Source: a bacterium
GTDB lineage: Bacteria; UBP15; UBA6099
DNA length: 64,000 bases
Assembly (NCBI GenBank): GCA_029564595.1
Contig: JAKQPS010000120.1
Span: 1 to 64,000 of the forward strand
Direction: 5' to 3'
Made by a program: the position numbers and the translations under genes. The notes beneath the pieces are model-generated. The model worked only from the letters and a program-made list of their open reading frames with translations, ran no database searches and was not told the origin of the DNA. Positions 7,589-17,443 of this stretch are shown here, in pieces; position 1 is the stretch's first letter, and every line of letters begins with the position of its first letter.

Positions 7589-9156
7589 CCGGGCGGTGTC
7601 GCGGAATGGCGATCGCTGAGGAAATGGCCGGGAACGGCAGGCGAGCGACGCGGGTCGGCCCCGTCGGCGCGAGCTTTTCCGGCGCGCGCGTCAGGTTGCG
7701 GCTCGGCATCGCGATCCCGGTGCTGATGACGCTGCTCGTGCTCGGCACGGGCTGGGTGATTCTCGACATGAACACCCGCGAGCTTCTGGGCAAACCGACC
7801 CCTCTCACGGTGGAAAACTATCAGAAGGCCGTGGAAAAAGCCATTGAGCACACTACGATCGCGGTGGTGGTCGGCGGAGCGTTTTCCCTGCTGGTCGGGC
7901 TTGCTCTGGCGTACGCTATAACGTCTCCTCTTAGGCGGCTGGCCGGGGGCGCGGCTTCCATCGCCGGCGGCGACCTGTCCCGATCCATTCAAATCGGCGG
8001 CGACGGCGAAATAGCCATGCTCGGCTCCGCTTTCAACAACATGCTCGCCTCCATAAACAAGTACCTTCTGCAAACGATGTCCGGCGGCGTGGTGACGATT
8101 AACGAAAAGGCCCGCATCACCGCCGCCAGCGCGGACGCAGAAGTCATCCTCGGCGTCAATTCCCGCGATCTCATAGGGCGGCACATCACCGAGATGATCC
8201 CGGACATCAAGGAAAACCGCCAGTTCCACACCTTGATTAAGGAAACGCTCGAAAAGCGGGCCACTTTCGTAGGCAAGGAGCTCTCAATAACGACTGAGAA
8301 CAGGGAGGCTATCCCTGTTTCGATATCGACCTCTTATCTTAGGGACTCGCACGACACGCTGATCGGGCTGATAATCTCGTTCGACGACGTAAAGAACCTC
8401 AGGAAGATACAGGATCAGATGCAGGTGGTGGACAGGCTGACGACTCTCGGCGGACTGGCGGCGGGCATCGCGCATCAGGTGAGAAACCCGCTGTGTTCGA
8501 TCCGGGGGCTGGCTCAGTTGCTGAAGGAAAACGCGGAGCCTGACTCGTCCCTGTGCGACTATTCGGACGTGATACTCAGCGACGTGGACCGGATAGACAG
8601 GGTAATAGACCGTCTGCTGAGGTTCATCCAGCCGACGTCTCAGGGCTGGAGCTACGAGTCTTTGAACGACGTGGTGGACGACACGCTGCTGCTGGCGAAA
8701 CACGAGATACGGAACAAGAGCATCGAGTTGGACGTCAGGCCGGGCGAAGGGCTGCCGAAGATAATGTGTCAGAGGGAAAACCTGATGCAGGCGATAATGA
8801 ACCTGCTTGTGAACGCGTTTCAGGCGATAGAGTCCCGCGGGCTTGTGAGGGTGGAGACGTCGTTTGCCCCTGCAGAGGGCGGAGAGGAAGGCTCGATAGT
8901 CCTGAAAGTGACCGACGACGGCCCCGGAATTGCCGACGCGGACATGGCGCGGATATTCGAGCCGAGTTTCACGACCAAAGACGACGGATCGGGTTTCGGG
9001 CTGTCGATAACGAGGCAGACGGTGGAAGCGCACGGGGGTCGGATAAGGGTGAGAAACAGGCCGGAAAGCGGGGCCGAGTTCACCATCTGGCTGCCCGTAA
9101 GGAGCGGAGAGGCCCGGCAGGCCCGGCGCGCGGAGGAGGAGTCGGCAAGTGCATAA
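7585..9156 (+). CDS. Membrane sensor histidine kinase (HAMP-PAS-HisKA-HATPase), PilS-like by position
   Basis: About 523 aa. Two membrane helices (residues about 35-57 and 90-112) flank a short extracytoplasmic loop, then come HAMP (to about 155), PAS (about 165-285), HisKA with the phosphoacceptor in AGIAHQVRNPL, and an ATPase domain with NLLVNAFQA, DDGPGI and GSGFGLSI. All catalytic motifs look intact. The TTG at 7585 overlaps the receiver stop as TTGA; an ATG at 7606 is an alternative start. The next gene is the NtrC-type regulator, overlapping by 8 bp, followed by pilB and pilC, so a PilS-like role in pilus gene control is likely. Confidence 0.85.
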   Translation: MTGRCRGMAIAEEMAGNGRRATRVGPVGASFSGARVRLRLGIAIPVLMTLLVLGTGWVILDMNTRELLGKPTPLTVENYQKAVEKAIEHTTIAVVVGGAFSLLVGLALAYAITSPLRRLAGGAASIAGGDLSRSIQIGGDGEIAMLGSAFNNMLASINKYLLQTMSGGVVTINEKARITAASADAEVILGVNSRDLIGRHITEMIPDIKENRQFHTLIKETLEKRATFVGKELSITTENREAIPVSISTSYLRDSHDTLIGLIISFDDVKNLRKIQDQMQVVDRLTTLGGLAAGIAHQVRNPLCSIRGLAQLLKENAEPDSSLCDYSDVILSDVDRIDRVIDRLLRFIQPTSQGWSYESLNDVVDDTLLLAKHEIRNKSIELDVRPGEGLPKIMCQRENLMQAIMNLLVNAFQAIESRGLVRVETSFAPAEGGEEGSIVLKVTDDGPGIADADMARIFEPSFTTKDDGSGFGLSITRQTVEAHGGRIRVRNRPESGAEFTIWLPVRSGEARQARRAEEESASA

Positions 9157-10564
9157 AGTGCTCATCGTGGACGACGAAAAGAACATGCGGTTCTTCCTGA
9201 AAGAAGCTCTTGTAAAAGAGGGCTACGAGGTGACCACCGCTGAAAACGGGCTGGAAGCTCTTGAAGCGGTATCCTGCGGAAGCTTCGACTGTGTGCTGCT
9301 GGACATGAGGATGCCGAAGATGGACGGCATACAGACGCTGGAGCGCCTGTTGGGAAAAACCCCGGACACGCCGGTCATAATGATGACCGCGTACGGTTCC
9401 CGCGAGGTGGCGATGGACGCCGTCAGGCTAGGGGCCTACGACTATTTCACGAAGCCTTTCGACATCAACGAGATGCGCGTGGTAGTGAAGCGGGCTCTGC
9501 AGAAACAGAAGCTTGAAGACGAGATACGAAAGCTGAAGGTCAAGCTGGACAAAAAATACGACTACGAGGGAATAATCGGAAAAAGCGAGGAGATGCTGGA
9601 AGTCTTCGACCTAGTGTCGAAGGTTGCCAAGAACGACATCACGGCGATGATATACGGCGAGAGCGGCACGGGCAAGGAGCTGATCGCCAATATCATCCAC
9701 CACAAAGGGCCGAGAAAAGATTTTCCGATGGTGAAAATCAACTGCGCCGCCATCCCGGAGACGCTGCTTGAAAGCGAGCTGTTCGGATATGAAAAAGGGG
9801 CGTTCACAGGAGCCACGCAGAGACGGCTAGGCAAGTTCGAGCAGGCGGACGGCGGCACTCTCTTTCTCGACGAAATAGGCGACATGAGCCTGATGACCCA
9901 AGCGAAACTGCTGCGCGCGCTCGAAGAGAGAAAGGTGCAGCGCCTCGGCGGCAACGAGGTCATATCCGTGAACATCAGGATAATCGCCGCGACGAATCAG
10001 GACCTGCCGAAGGCGGTGCACAACAGGACTTTCAGGGAAGACCTCTATTTCCGGCTGAACGTGGTTCCGATATTCCTGCCGCCGCTGAGGGCGAGGCGCG
10101 GAGACCTTCCTCTGCTTATAGACCATTTCATAGCCGAGAACAACTCCCGGCTGGACAAGAGCGTGCGCGGGGTGTCCGCGTCGGTGATGAAAAGGATGCT
10201 GGGATATGACTGGCCGGGCAACGTCAGGGAGCTTGAGAACGTCATTCAGCGCGCGGTGCTGCTGTCGTCCGGCGACCTGATAACCGAAGACTGCCTGCCG
10301 GCGCCGATAGCGGAGTCGAAACCGGTGTCAACCCAAGACGTATCCATCGAATTCGGAGGCTCGCTGCAGGAAATTGTGGAAAATATAGCTGCCGGAGCGG
10401 AAAAGCAGCTCATCTTAGACGCATTGGAGAAAAACGACTGGAGCCGCACTAAAACAGCGGAACTATTGAAAATATGCAGAAAAAGCCTGCATAATAAAAT
10501 GAAAAAGTACGGCCTTAGCGACTTGGCGAAAGACAGCGAAGGCGGAGACGAAGACGAATTTTGA
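9149..10564 (+). CDS. NtrC-family sigma-54-dependent response regulator (PilR-like by position)
   Basis: 471 aa. The receiver domain is at 1-120 with the phosphoacceptor in LLDMRMPK. The AAA+ domain has Walker A GESGTGKE near 170, the sigma-54 contact loop GAFTGA near 217, and an arginine-finger-containing FREDLYFRL segment. A Fis-type HTH lies at about 430-460 (TAELLKICRKSLHNKMKKYGL). It should activate sigma-54 promoters after phosphorylation by the overlapping kinase. The start is a GTG at 9149 with GGAGGAG upstream. Confidence 0.9.
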   Translation: MHKVLIVDDEKNMRFFLKEALVKEGYEVTTAENGLEALEAVSCGSFDCVLLDMRMPKMDGIQTLERLLGKTPDTPVIMMTAYGSREVAMDAVRLGAYDYFTKPFDINEMRVVVKRALQKQKLEDEIRKLKVKLDKKYDYEGIIGKSEEMLEVFDLVSKVAKNDITAMIYGESGTGKELIANIIHHKGPRKDFPMVKINCAAIPETLLESELFGYEKGAFTGATQRRLGKFEQADGGTLFLDEIGDMSLMTQAKLLRALEERKVQRLGGNEVISVNIRIIAATNQDLPKAVHNRTFREDLYFRLNVVPIFLPPLRARRGDLPLLIDHFIAENNSRLDKSVRGVSASVMKRMLGYDWPGNVRELENVIQRAVLLSSGDLITEDCLPAPIAESKPVSTQDVSIEFGGSLQEIVENIAAGAEKQLILDALEKNDWSRTKTAELLKICRKSLHNKMKKYGLSDLAKDSEGGDEDEF

Positions 10565-10616
10565 AGGGGCCTCCGCTCCGACGCTCCGGAAGGAGCGAGG
10601 AACGGGGGGCGCGCGC

Positions 10617-12320
10617 ATGGGAAGAACCAGCATAGCCGAACTGGCGCTCGAAGGCGGGATGGTGGGCGCGGACAAGCTCGAACACGCGCGCCGCAACGCG
10701 CGCGGAACCGGCGACCAAGCTCTCGCTCATTCAATGCTTTCCCTCGGCCATATCTCAGAAAACCAATACGTCTCCCTGCTATCCCGCCACCTTTCCCTGC
10801 CGCTGGTGAAACTGGTTGAAGAAACGATAGACCCGCAGGCCCCGCACCTGCTTCAGGAAGACTTCGTCCGCAGACACAACGCGCTGCCCATCAGGATAGA
10901 GGATGACGAGCTGACGGTGGCCGTGTTCCCCCCGGTAGACCCGTCCGCGCTCGACGAAATCGAGTTGACGACCGGCTATAAGGCAAAACCGGTGATAGCC
11001 TCGCTCAGCGAAATCCAACTCGCTATAAACCAGAACTTCACCACGCAAAGACGCACCAATCAGACGATAGTGGACATGCAGGTCGAGGAATACCGGCCGG
11101 GCGCGCGCGAAGGCATCGTTATCGACGAGATAGCCGACACCGTGGACAGCCCGCCCGTGGTGCGGCTGGTGGTGGATATCATAGACGGGGCGATAAATGA
11201 GCGCGCAAGCGACATCCACCTCGAACCGCAGGAAAACGCCATGCGGGTCAGATACCGCATCGACGGCGTGTTGCACGACGTCATGCACATCCCCTATCAG
11301 GCGCAGGCGTCCGTCGTCTCCAGAATCAAGATACTCTCCGGCATGGACATCACCGAGAAGCGGCTCTCTCAGGACGGACACATCTCCATCCGCAAGAGCG
11401 GCCGCGAATACGACATGAGAGTCGCCACCCTGCTCACCATCAACGGCGAAAAAGTGGTCATGCGCATACTCAGCAGGGAAACCATGCTCATGAACCTCGA
11501 AAAGCTGGGGTTCATCAGGGAAGATTATGAGCGGGTGTCCCAGATTATCGAGAAACCGCACGGGATGCTGCTGGTGACCGGCCCAACAGGTTGCGGAAAA
11601 ACAACCACGCTCTACTCCGTTCTCAATCGGCTGGACAGCGCCTCGCAGAACATAGTCACCATCGAGGACCCCGTGGAATTCAAGCTGCGCGGGGTGAACC
11701 AGTCTCAGATAAACCCGTCGGCGGGGATAACCTTCGCGGGCGGCCTGCGGTCCATCCTCAGGCAGGACCCCAACATCATAATGGTGGGGGAAATAAGAGA
11801 CGCCGAGACCGCCGAGATAGCAATTCAGGCGTCGCTCACCGGGCATCTAGTGTTCAGCACTCTTCACACGAGCGACGCCCCCGGAGCGGTCACTAGGCTG
11901 GCAAACATGGGCGTCAAGGACTACCTCATCTCCGCCTCCGTCATCGGAGTGGTGGCGCAGCGGCTGGTCCGCGTGGTGTGTCCGTATTGCAAAGAGCCTT
12001 GCCGGGTGAACGTCAAAGAACTGTTCGGGCAGTTCGGAGTGAACGCCGCCAAGACGGGAACAGCCGTGCTGTACAAAGGAAAAGGATGCAAGTTCTGCTC
12101 CGGCACGGGATACCGGGGCAGGATCGGGATATTCGAAGTCATGACGATATCAGAAAAGATAAAAGACCTAATCCTCAGGGGCGGACAAGCGCCCGACCTG
12201 CGCCGGGTCGCAATTCAGGAAGGCATGAACACCATGCGGCACTCGGCGTTTAGAAAAGTCATCGAGGGAGTCACCACCGTCGAGGAAGTCAGACGCTCGG
12301 TGTTCGTCAGCATGGACTGA
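10617..12320 (+). CDS. pilB: Type IV pilus / type II secretion assembly ATPase PilB (GspE family)
   Basis: 567 aa hexameric ATPase that powers pilus extension from the cytoplasmic side of the inner membrane. The N-terminal MshEN-like domain is at 1-140. Walker A GPTGCGKTT is near 322 and the Walker B/Asp-box region VGEIRDAETAEIA near 387. The zinc tetracysteine is CPYCKEPC near 455 plus CKFCSGTG near 491, as in PilB/GspE. The ATG at 10617 follows GGGGGG. pilC is next (22-bp gap), so PilB is favoured over GspE; no pilT is in the window. Confidence 0.85.
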   Translation: MGRTSIAELALEGGMVGADKLEHARRNARGTGDQALAHSMLSLGHISENQYVSLLSRHLSLPLVKLVEETIDPQAPHLLQEDFVRRHNALPIRIEDDELTVAVFPPVDPSALDEIELTTGYKAKPVIASLSEIQLAINQNFTTQRRTNQTIVDMQVEEYRPGAREGIVIDEIADTVDSPPVVRLVVDIIDGAINERASDIHLEPQENAMRVRYRIDGVLHDVMHIPYQAQASVVSRIKILSGMDITEKRLSQDGHISIRKSGREYDMRVATLLTINGEKVVMRILSRETMLMNLEKLGFIREDYERVSQIIEKPHGMLLVTGPTGCGKTTTLYSVLNRLDSASQNIVTIEDPVEFKLRGVNQSQINPSAGITFAGGLRSILRQDPNIIMVGEIRDAETAEIAIQASLTGHLVFSTLHTSDAPGAVTRLANMGVKDYLISASVIGVVAQRLVRVVCPYCKEPCRVNVKELFGQFGVNAAKTGTAVLYKGKGCKFCSGTGYRGRIGIFEVMTISEKIKDLILRGGQAPDLRRVAIQEGMNTMRHSAFRKVIEGVTTVEEVRRSVFVSMD

Positions 12321-12342
12321 GCGCCCAGCGCGGAACCTGCCT

Positions 12343-13551
12343 ATGCCCGTCTATAACTTCATCGCCAGAGACCACGCGGGGAGAAACTTCAAAGGCTCCC
12401 TGTTCGGGCCTTCTGAACAGGCGGTGTTTTTCAGACTCCAGAAACTCGGCTATGTGGTGGTGTCGGTCGACGAGAAAACGGCGTCGGACAAGCCTCCCCT
12501 GTTCCAGCAGGCGATATCGCAGGCGGACGTGGTCATATTCACCCGCCTCCTAGGCACGGTCGTCGCCAGCGGCATCCCCGCGGTGGACGCCCTCGCCGCC
12601 ATAGAAGAGCAGACCGCCAACCTGTCGTTCAGAAGAATCATCAAGGAAGTGCGCGAGGACGTCGAGCACGGCTCCACTATGTCCGCCGCCTTCGAAAAAC
12701 ATCCGAAGATTTTTCCTCACCTGTTCACCGCCATGATTCATTCGGGCGAAATCAGCGGAACGCTTGTAGAATCGCTTGAAAAGACATCAGGCTACCTCGA
12801 ACGCGACCTCGAACTCAGGCGCGCCATAAGCAACGCGTTCGTGTACCCGAAAATCGTTGTCACCATAGCCGTTGTGGGCATCGCGGTGATACTCTTAAAA
12901 TTCGTCCCGACAATCGAGGGGCTTTATAAACAGACGCCGAGGTTCCAACTTCCGGTGTTCACGAAGATATTGATCGATGTCAGCCATTTCATGACAAATA
13001 ACGTCATCCCGATAGGGGTTTTCGCTTTGCTGTTGGCGGCGGCGTATTTCCTGATGAAGAATACTGCCGCGGGCCGCCCGTATTTCGAGGCGTTCGTCAT
13101 GAAGCTGCCCATAGCCGGCCCTTTATACAAACGAATGATTATCGCCCGCGCCGTTCACACCCTCGGCTCGATGCTCAACTGCGGAGTGCCCCTCATCACT
13201 TCGCTGGAGTCCGTCAAGACGGTCGCGGGCAACGCCGGCATAGCGAAGGACTTGGACCGGGTGGTGGAAAACGTGGAGGCGGGCGGAACGATGTCCAGCA
13301 CGTTGCGCCTCTCGCCAAACTTCCCGCCTCTAGTGGTTTATATGATAGCCGCCGGAGAACAGAGCGGAAAACTCCCGTCGCTGATGACAAGCTGCGCCGA
13401 AGCCCTCGAAAAAGAAATTCAGTTCATGATAAAACGGCTGCTAATCGTGCTCGAACCGGCAATCACCGTGTTCATAGCTATGATAGTGGCGTTCATAGCC
13501 ATAGCCGTCTACCTGCCCTTCTACAACGTCTTCACCATGATGCCGAAATAA
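12343..13551 (+). CDS. pilC: Type IV pilus inner-membrane platform protein PilC (GspF family)
   Basis: 402 aa, normal length. Two T2SS-F repeats cover about 65-190 and 265-390, with membrane helices around 165-190 (VTIAVVGIAVILLKFVP), 215-235 and the C-terminal end (AITVFIAMIVAFIAIAVYLPF). The family signature PLxxSLE-like text appears as CGVPLITSLESVK. It couples PilB motion to pilin assembly. The gene follows pilB closely and ends the plus-strand run. Confidence 0.9.
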   Translation: MPVYNFIARDHAGRNFKGSLFGPSEQAVFFRLQKLGYVVVSVDEKTASDKPPLFQQAISQADVVIFTRLLGTVVASGIPAVDALAAIEEQTANLSFRRIIKEVREDVEHGSTMSAAFEKHPKIFPHLFTAMIHSGEISGTLVESLEKTSGYLERDLELRRAISNAFVYPKIVVTIAVVGIAVILLKFVPTIEGLYKQTPRFQLPVFTKILIDVSHFMTNNVIPIGVFALLLAAAYFLMKNTAAGRPYFEAFVMKLPIAGPLYKRMIIARAVHTLGSMLNCGVPLITSLESVKTVAGNAGIAKDLDRVVENVEAGGTMSSTLRLSPNFPPLVVYMIAAGEQSGKLPSLMTSCAEALEKEIQFMIKRLLIVLEPAITVFIAMIVAFIAIAVYLPFYNVFTMMPK

Positions 13552-13572
13552 CCCGAGCCGGGCGGCGGCCGA

Positions 13573-14688
13573 CTATGACAGCTTCTTGCTGAATCGCAGA
13601 GCGCTGACCGAAAGTATCGCCGCGCCGTAAACCGCCAGAGCTAGGGATTGACTCCACAAAGACATCAAATCCGCTCCGCGCAGTATTATTCCTCTCAGAA
13701 TTTCGATGAAGTACGTCAGCGGTATGAGAAAACTGAAATAGTAAATTATCGCCGGCATTGATTCTCTGGGAAAAACAAAGCCGGACAGAAGCACGGAAGG
13801 AAGCATGACAAGCAATGCCATCTGCATGGCCTGAGCTTGATTTTTAGCCACTGTGGAGATGAGAAGCCCAAGCCCTAAAGCGGTGAAAAGGAAGACGAAG
13901 CACATCAACAACAGAAGGCCCACATCTCCATTGACGCGAACTCCGAACACGAACCTCATGAGGGTCAGAACGACGCATATCTCGAAGAATCCCACAAAGG
14001 CGTAAGGAAGAAGCTTTCCCAGCATAAGCCCGCCTCGCGACAACGGCGTAGCCAACAGGGTCTCGATGGTTCCGTTTTCTTTTTCCCTCACCACGGCGAA
14101 GGCGGTCAGGAAAACTGTCACGATCTGCATAATCAGCCCGACGAGGCCGGGGACGAAAAAGTTCGCGCTTTTCAGGTCCGGGTTGAACAGGACCCGCGGC
14201 CGGGCGTCCACAGGAAGTTTCTCAATATCCGCCTTGCCAAACTTTCCGACCGATTGCATGAGGCCGACGGAGTTGACAACGTTCACCGCCTGCATAGCCA
14301 CAGAGGAGTCGGAGCCGTCCACAAGGGCCTGAAAGCTGGCTCCCCGCCCATTCACCCCGCCGGCTGTGAAGCCCGGAGGAATGTGTATTCCGACGCGCGC
14401 GCGTCCCGCCACTATAGCGTCCCTTAGGTCGGCCTCGCTCGCAACGCTCTCCTTGATGTCGAAATATCCCGTGTTGACAAGCGCGGAGATCAGTTCTCTG
14501 CTGCCGCTCCCCTTGTCGGCGTCGCACACCGCCGTGGGAATGTTCTTCACTTCCATGTCAATCGCGTACCCGAAAACAATCAACTGGAATATGGGAATCG
14601 CGATGGTTACCACTAGAGTGACCGGGTCGCGTTTTATGTGTAGAGCCTCTTTGAAAAATATGGCGTAGAAAGTTGTCAAGAAATTCAT
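13573..14688 (-). CDS. ABC-2 type transporter permease (YhhJ/YbhR-like)
   Basis: 371 aa. One N-terminal membrane helix, a large extracytoplasmic domain (about 45-170), then five C-terminal helices with the family text ENGTIETLLATPLSR. It pairs with the ATPase gene upstream (ATGA overlap) and the HlyD protein. In the E. coli YbhGFSR and related systems two different permeases occur; here only one is present, so it would act as a homodimer or a second gene has been lost. Substrates of this family are hydrophobic drugs and cations. Confidence 0.85.
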   Translation of the reverse strand: MNFLTTFYAIFFKEALHIKRDPVTLVVTIAIPIFQLIVFGYAIDMEVKNIPTAVCDADKGSGSRELISALVNTGYFDIKESVASEADLRDAIVAGRARVGIHIPPGFTAGGVNGRGASFQALVDGSDSSVAMQAVNVVNSVGLMQSVGKFGKADIEKLPVDARPRVLFNPDLKSANFFVPGLVGLIMQIVTVFLTAFAVVREKENGTIETLLATPLSRGGLMLGKLLPYAFVGFFEICVVLTLMRFVFGVRVNGDVGLLLLMCFVFLFTALGLGLLISTVAKNQAQAMQMALLVMLPSVLLSGFVFPRESMPAIIYYFSFLIPLTYFIEILRGIILRGADLMSLWSQSLALAVYGAAILSVSALRFSKKLS

Positions 14689-15638
14689 GCCGCCCCCCTC
14701 GCGTTGAGCCGTTCTCTGGTCAGCGACACGAAAACATCCTCGAGGGAAGGTTTGACGACTCGGAAGGATTCAAGCGAAACCCCGCCCGCTGCGAGAGCGA
14801 GAGAGGCCTCGCGTTCACCGAACTCCGCCGCGGCTCTAATATGAAGGCTCTCGCCGAAAATGGTGGCGTCCAGCACCCCTTCGGCTTTTTTCATCAGCCC
14901 CAGCGCCTGCGTTATCCGGTCGCTGGTCGCCTCCAGCCAGACGGTCCCGGCGGGCGTCACCTCCGGCAGGCGCTTCAACTCGGCGGGTTTGCCGCAAACC
15001 ATCAGCTCGGAGAGAAATATGTAGCCGATGTGCGTGCACCTCTCCGCTTCGTCCATGTAGTGAGTGGTCACAAACAGCGTGACGCCGTCCTTGGACAAGC
15101 GGAAAAGAAGTTCCCAAAGGTCTCTGCGCGCCACAGGGTCTATTCCCGCGGTCGGCTCGTCAAGGAAAATAATCCCCGGCTCATGAAGCATAGAGCACGC
15201 CAACGCCAGCCGTTGCTTCCACCCGCCGGACAGCGTCCCTGACAACTGTTTCCGTTTGGAAGCTATGCCGCTCATCTCCATGCTTTCCGCGACGCGTTTG
15301 CGCAACCGCTCTCTGCCAAGACCGTATATTCTTCCATAAAACGCCAAGTTTTCTTCCACAGTCAGGTCTCTGTAAAGGCTGAAGCTCTGAGACATGTAGC
15401 CGATGTTTCTTTTTATCCGCTCGGAGTCCTCGCGCACGCTTGCGCCATCCAGCCACGCGTCCCCGGAGGTCGGCTCAAGCAGCCCGCAGAGCATCCTTAT
15501 CACCGTCGATTTGCCCGACCCGTTCGGCCCTAAAAATCCGAAGATCGAACCTTTCTCAACGCCGAAAGACACGTCTTTGACAGCGGTCATAGAGCCGAAC
15601 TTGCGAGTCAGTTTTTCAAGCTGTATTATTGCGCTCAT
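14685..15638 (-). CDS. ABC transporter ATP-binding protein (DrrA/YbhF-like, single NBD)
   Basis: 317 aa. Walker A GPNGSGKST near 37, signature LSGGWKQR (the usual LSGGQ/LSGGM is altered to LSGGW), and Walker B IIFLDEPTAGID are present, followed by a C-terminal DUF4162-like extension. It supplies energy for the single permease encoded next. E. coli YbhF has two fused nucleotide-binding domains; this protein has one, so the dimer forms from two copies. It overlaps its neighbours by 4 bp on both sides, so the operon is tightly coupled. Confidence 0.85.
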   Translation of the reverse strand: MSAIIQLEKLTRKFGSMTAVKDVSFGVEKGSIFGFLGPNGSGKSTVIRMLCGLLEPTSGDAWLDGASVREDSERIKRNIGYMSQSFSLYRDLTVEENLAFYGRIYGLGRERLRKRVAESMEMSGIASKRKQLSGTLSGGWKQRLALACSMLHEPGIIFLDEPTAGIDPVARRDLWELLFRLSKDGVTLFVTTHYMDEAERCTHIGYIFLSELMVCGKPAELKRLPEVTPAGTVWLEATSDRITQALGLMKKAEGVLDATIFGESLHIRAAAEFGEREASLALAAGGVSLESFRVVKPSLEDVFVSLTRERLNARGAA

Positions 15639-16798
15639 TTGAGGCCATCCCCTGAGCTTGGAGCGGAGCCGAAAACAGCCGAGGCGGTCATGCCCGCGCG
15701 AAGCTCGCGCTTGGGGTCGGAAACATCAATCCGCGTCCTGAACACTTGAGAGGCGCGGCCTTCGGGAGTCTGAGCGTTTCTCGGGGTGAACTCCGCGCTC
15801 CTTGAGACGCGGCTGACCTTGCCCTCGAACTCTCGCCCCTTGTATGTGTCCACAACTATGAGAACCTTCGAGCCGGGCTTCGCCTCGGACAGTCTGTCCG
15901 CCGGAATAAAAACATCGATCCACGGATCCCCGTCAAGCGCCAGCTTCGCGGCCACCGCGCCCGGAGCCAAGAGATCGCCGGGATGCAGGTCCATAGTTGA
16001 CGCCACGCAAGAAGCGGGAGCGCGCACAACGAGATCCGCCACTCTTGATTCAATGGTCTTCACCCGAGACCGGGCTTGATCCACCAAAGCTCTAGCCTGA
16101 GCGATTTCTTCCGCGCGCGCGCCTCTTTCCAACTTGCTCAGCCTTGCCGCCGACTCTTCCACCGCGCGGGCGGCCGCCGCTTTTTCTTCCTCTCTCGGTC
16201 CGTTCATCGCGATGTCAAGCATGGCCTTGGCGGCGTTCAAACGCTCCAACGCCGTCCGGGCAGCCGCCTTCGCGTTGTCCGCAGACTGCTTCGACACCAC
16301 TCCCGTCTCCAGCAGCCTCTCGTGCCTCTGCCGCGTCAACTCGGCGTTTTCACTCTGCGCTTGCGCCGCCTCGACCTCCGCCCTCGCCGCAGCTATTTGC
16401 TCCTCTCTCGTTCCATTCTCAAGAAGAGCCAACTGACTGCCCCTCGCATCCACCGCCGCCTTCGCCGCCTGAATATCCTCCTTAGGATATCCGCTCAATA
16501 GAGTCGCCAGCGCCTTCTCCGCGACCGTCACCGCCGCTTCGGCCTCGCCCAACGCCGATTCCAACTGAGCGTTCTCAAGTCGCGCAATGGCTTCTCCGGC
16601 CTCCAGCCTGTCGCCCTCTTCCACCAGCGCCTCTATCACCCTGCCCCCCTCCATCGACCCTACTGAAACCTCCTCGCTCTCTATCCAACCCGAAACCTCC
16701 ATAGAGGATGTTTTCATCGCCGGGTCGCGACCGCCCCAAATATATATCCCCGCCGCCACAATAACCACCGCAACCGCCGCCGCTATTTTCTTCTTCAT
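15635..16798 (-). CDS. HlyD-family membrane fusion protein of the ABC efflux operon
   Basis: 387 aa. An uncleaved N-terminal membrane anchor (KKKIAAAVAVVIVAAGIYIW) is followed by a lipoyl-like half (VEEGDRLEAGEAIARL), a long alpha-helical hairpin very rich in Ala and Glu (about 80-250), and the matching beta-barrel part ending in RAGMTASAVFG. It resembles YbhG/EmrA-type adaptors that bridge the inner-membrane transporter to an outer-membrane channel, which is further support for a diderm cell. The ATG at 16798 has AGAGG upstream. Confidence 0.85.
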   Translation of the reverse strand: MKKKIAAAVAVVIVAAGIYIWGGRDPAMKTSSMEVSGWIESEEVSVGSMEGGRVIEALVEEGDRLEAGEAIARLENAQLESALGEAEAAVTVAEKALATLLSGYPKEDIQAAKAAVDARGSQLALLENGTREEQIAAARAEVEAAQAQSENAELTRQRHERLLETGVVSKQSADNAKAAARTALERLNAAKAMLDIAMNGPREEEKAAAARAVEESAARLSKLERGARAEEIAQARALVDQARSRVKTIESRVADLVVRAPASCVASTMDLHPGDLLAPGAVAAKLALDGDPWIDVFIPADRLSEAKPGSKVLIVVDTYKGREFEGKVSRVSRSAEFTPRNAQTPEGRASQVFRTRIDVSDPKRELRAGMTASAVFGSAPSSGDGLK

Positions 16799-16828
16799 CG
16801 GGAACCTCTTTCAGCGCGCCTGTCCGCG

Positions 16829-17443
16829 CTAATCCTCGTCGCTCCTCTTCCGTATCCCGTCGAACAACACGCGGACATGATGTCTCGCCGCTTTTCTTAT
16901 AAAAGCCTTGGAGTACCCTTTTTCGCCTCTGACAATCTCCACGATGGGCTTTGCGAAAACGAGATACGCCGGAAAACTCGCGAAACTTATGAATAGAAGC
17001 GTCTCGTCCGTTTTCCTTATCTCGCCGGCATCGACCGCCTGCTTGATCATCGAGCGCATGTCGCCGGCCAGCTTGGTAAAATGCGCCCCCGCAATCTCAG
17101 GCAATCGTCCGCCGCCAAGAAGAAGCTCCGCTATTATTATTTTGCTGATAGAATACTCTCCGGAAAGAAACTCCAGAAACCGCCCGAACACAATTTCAAG
17201 CTTTCTATCCAAAGGCAAGGACTCCGAGTTGATGTCCGCAACCGTCTGCCGCGCAGCGCCAAGCCCCTCGGCCACCGCGGCTTTCAGCAAATTTTCTTTT
17301 CCGCCGAAGTGATACGAAATCGCGCCTATGTTCACACCGGCCTTCGCCGCGATGTCTCTTACCGAAACCCCGTCGTAGCCGCAACTGGCGAACATCTCCG
17401 TCGCCGCGTCCAGTATGCGTTGCCTTGTCTCGATGTGAGCCAT
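16829..17443 (-). CDS. TetR/AcrR-family repressor (CecR/YbiH-like) of the efflux operon
   Basis: 204 aa. The N-terminal HTH (TRQRILDAATEMFASCGYDGVSVRDIAAKAGV, with ISYHFGGKENLL) is followed by a ligand domain of the DUF1956 kind. In E. coli the analogous gene, cecR, precedes ybhGFSR and represses it in response to antibiotics, and the same order is seen here. I start at the ATG at 17443, preceded by AGGTGG, instead of the GTG at 17452. The operator is probably in the stretch just upstream (17444-17600), but no obvious palindrome overlaps the start. Confidence 0.85.
   Translation of the reverse strand: MAHIETRQRILDAATEMFASCGYDGVSVRDIAAKAGVNIGAISYHFGGKENLLKAAVAEGLGAARQTVADINSESLPLDRKLEIVFGRFLEFLSGEYSISKIIIAELLLGGGRLPEIAGAHFTKLAGDMRSMIKQAVDAGEIRKTDETLLFISFASFPAYLVFAKPIVEIVRGEKGYSKAFIRKAARHHVRVLFDGIRKRSDED

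Noticed and set aside
10779-11846. 355-codon frame opposite pilB
   Set aside because: Antisense shadow of an unmistakable PilB with Walker and tetracysteine motifs; no ribosome site.
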